Assembly (NCBI GenBank): GCA_964347945.1
Contig: CAYGAW010000053.1
Location: 1 to 59,205 of the forward strand
Source: CAYGAW01 sp964347945
Lineage (GTDB): Bacteria > Chloroflexota > Anaerolineae > UBA7937 > B3-Chlor
Direction of reading: 5' to 3'
Length of the DNA: 59,205 nucleotides
A model generated the notes under the pieces. The model worked only from the letters and a program-made list of their open reading frames with translations, ran no database searches and was not told the origin of the DNA. This document shows, piece after piece, positions 57,830 to 59,205 of this stretch. How positions within the stretch are numbered: the stretch's first letter is position 1; the number at the start of each line of letters is the position of its first letter. A program made the translations under genes and the position numbers.

Positions 57830-59205
57830 CTACACCCCGAACCAGCGATGGTGCTTGACCATGTCCAGGTCAATGGTCAGCCGCAGGAAAGTACGAGTGA
57901 CGATGATGGCAGTGAACATGCTGACCACCACGCCGATGCCCAATGTGAGCGCGAACCCTTTGACGACGCTGGCTCCGAAATACGAGCCGAACCAAAAGAG
58001 TACGGCACAGGTGATGATAGTGGAGAAGTTAGAGTCGCGGATCGACGGCCAGGCGCGGCTGAAACCCTGCTCCACGGCCAGCCCCAACCCCTTCCCGGCG
58101 CGGAGCTCCTCCTTCATCCGTTCGAAGATGAGAATATTGGCATCAACGGCCATACCCACAGAGAGTATGAAGCCAGCGATGCCCGGGAGGGTCAGAACCA
58201 CCGGTATCAGTTTGAACAGCGCCAACACAATAGCCACATAGATCATCAGTGCCACATCGGCCAGCAGTCCTGGCAGCCGATAGTAGAGCAGCATGAAGAC
58301 TACCACTATACCGAGGCCGATGGCACCGGCGATGAGGCTCTTTCGCAGGGAATCCTCACCCAACGTGGGACCAACCGTACGGTTTGTCTCCACGCGCAAC
58401 GGGATGGGCAGGGCCCCGTACCGCAGTCGGATGACGATGCTCTCCGCTTCCTCCGGTGGAAAGCCTCCTTCCCTGGTGATGCGAACAGATCCGCCGGGGA
58501 TAGGCTCGTTGATCGTGGCGCAGCTGACAACCTCCTTGTCCAACACGATACACATGATCTGTCCCACGTGAGCCCTGGTGTACTGCTCGAAGAGCACAGC
58601 CCCCGCATCGTTCAGCTGAAAGCGGATCTCCATCAGCCCCACCTGGTCGAACCCGATGCCAGCCTCACTCAGGTGGCGTCCGGTCATGATCGTCTCATAC
58701 ACGGGCTCCTCCGGAGCGGGGGAAACGGTCGGAGTGACGGGGATTGTGGGGCTCAACACGGGTGATGGCGTGACGGTGACCGGAGGGGTCGCCGTGATGG
58801 TGGCCGCCCCGACCTCCGCGGTAGCTGTCGATGTGGGCGCAACGGTTGGCGTCGCCACTGTTGTCGGTGTGATCGTTACAGTGGGCGTGATGACAGCTCC
58901 AGGGGCTACCTCCTCTGTGGTCCTCACCGTCATATCCGGCGGCAAGTACGTGTATCCAGCATCGATGAACTCCAAGAGGCCCGTCTCGCCGAAAGTCTCG
59001 ATGGCCCGCTCTGGGTCCTCGATGCCGGGCAACTCGACGATGATCCGGCGGCTGCCTGACAGCTGGATCAGGGGCTCCGAGACACCCAAGCTGTTCACCC
59101 GTTGCTCGATGATGGCCCTGGTGGCTTCCAGGGCAAGAGGATCGACGCTCTCCTCAGGGGGTAGGTCCGCTTCTAGGAGCACCTGCAAACCCCCCTGGAG
59201 ATCCA
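57830..59205 (-). CDS. secD: protein translocase subunit SecD (5' end outside the window)
   Basis: The visible 458 residues start inside the DLQGGLQVLLEAD motif, so the N-terminus and first membrane helix are beyond the window edge. The P1 domain is followed by an unusual insert of about 60 residues rich in Thr/Pro/Val/Ala (TITPTTVATPTVAPTSTATA; PSPVLSPTIPVTPTVSPAP). Then come GRHLSEAGIGFDQ and the six-helix membrane domain, with VLTLPGIAGFILSVGMAVDANILIFERMKEEL (conserved GMAVDANILIFER) and FFSTIITCAVLFWFGS-type helices. The insert resembles linkers in Chloroflexota lipoproteins. It is cotranscribed with secF, 9 bp downstream. Confidence 0.95.
   Translation of the reverse strand, partial: DLQGGLQVLLEADLPPEESVDPLALEATRAIIEQRVNSLGVSEPLIQLSGSRRIIVELPGIEDPERAIETFGETGLLEFIDAGYTYLPPDMTVRTTEEVAPGAVITPTVTITPTTVATPTVAPTSTATAEVGAATITATPPVTVTPSPVLSPTIPVTPTVSPAPEEPVYETIMTGRHLSEAGIGFDQVGLMEIRFQLNDAGAVLFEQYTRAHVGQIMCIVLDKEVVSCATINEPIPGGSVRITREGGFPPEEAESIVIRLRYGALPIPLRVETNRTVGPTLGEDSLRKSLIAGAIGLGIVVVFMLLYYRLPGLLADVALMIYVAIVLALFKLIPVVLTLPGIAGFILSVGMAVDANILIFERMKEELRAGKGLGLAVEQGFSRAWPSIRDSNFSTIITCAVLFWFGSYFGASVVKGFALTLGIGVVVSMFTAIIVTRTFLRLTIDLDMVKHHRWFGV

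Overview
The window is a GC-rich bacterial chromosome segment, most likely from a member of the Chloroflexota (an Anaerolineae-like or related lineage). This is inferred from four things: the Thr/Pro-rich (TPT-type) linkers in exported lipoproteins and inside SecD; a GAAC-N4-GTTC SOS box at recA; an RsmD with APPQY in place of the usual DPPY motif; and the linkage recA - recX - rny - dnaG - rpoD. No rRNA, CRISPR array, prophage or complete insertion sequence was seen. Two genes are broken by frameshifts, which may be real decay or assembly error.

Layout. 0.2-3.6 kb: a frameshifted membrane protein, a Met/Cys-rich mini-protein, a CPBP membrane protease, and what looks like the 5' stub of a tyrosine recombinase. 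3.6-6.1 kb: a cysteine biosynthesis operon (Rrf2/CymR-like regulator - cysE - cysK). 6.2-15 kb, plus strand: inositol-phosphatase-like and HAD phosphatase-like enzymes, two paralogous receiver-GAF proteins each behind a near-consensus sigma-70 promoter, a P1 peptidase, coaX and a TIM-barrel-like protein. 15.5-20.7 kb: two methyltransferases (one broken), an M48 protease, a SAM hydroxide adenosyltransferase, a NUDIX hydrolase and thiL. A parS-like 16-mer lies at 16231. 20.9-28.4 kb: the information-processing block tRNA-Asn, rpoD, dnaG, rny, recX, recA, all minus strand. Opposite recA is a two-gene plus-strand unit: a degenerate DNA-methylase-like zinc-ribbon protein and a Dph6-type ATP pyrophosphatase. 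31.9-35.3 kb: two large exported proteins (LysM and lipoprotein). 35.5-43.5 kb: stand-alone small minus-strand genes (dual-specificity phosphatase, dodecin, NTF2-like, 6PGDH-like, zinc-ribbon membrane protein, GNAT, CAT-like acetyltransferase plus MBL hydrolase, SPFH/zinc-ribbon plus coiled-coil partner). 43.7-48 kb: a T-box riboswitch-controlled valS - membrane hydrolase - rsmD operon. 48-59.2 kb: a Yip1-like membrane protein, a GIN-domain lipoprotein, priA, an NDT-like protein, a CinA/PncC amidohydrolase, an MFS transporter, two lipoproteins, secF and partial secD.

How the parts fit. The core is replication and repair (recA, recX, dnaG, priA), transcription (rpoD), RNA turnover (rny), tRNA charging (valS under T-box control) and secretion (secDF). 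The most unusual material is the pair of receiver-GAF proteins that end in a DHp-like segment whose phospho-acceptor His position is Gln and that have no ATPase domain, and the catalytically degenerate DNA-methylase-like gene whose promoter overlaps the SOS-controlled recA promoter.
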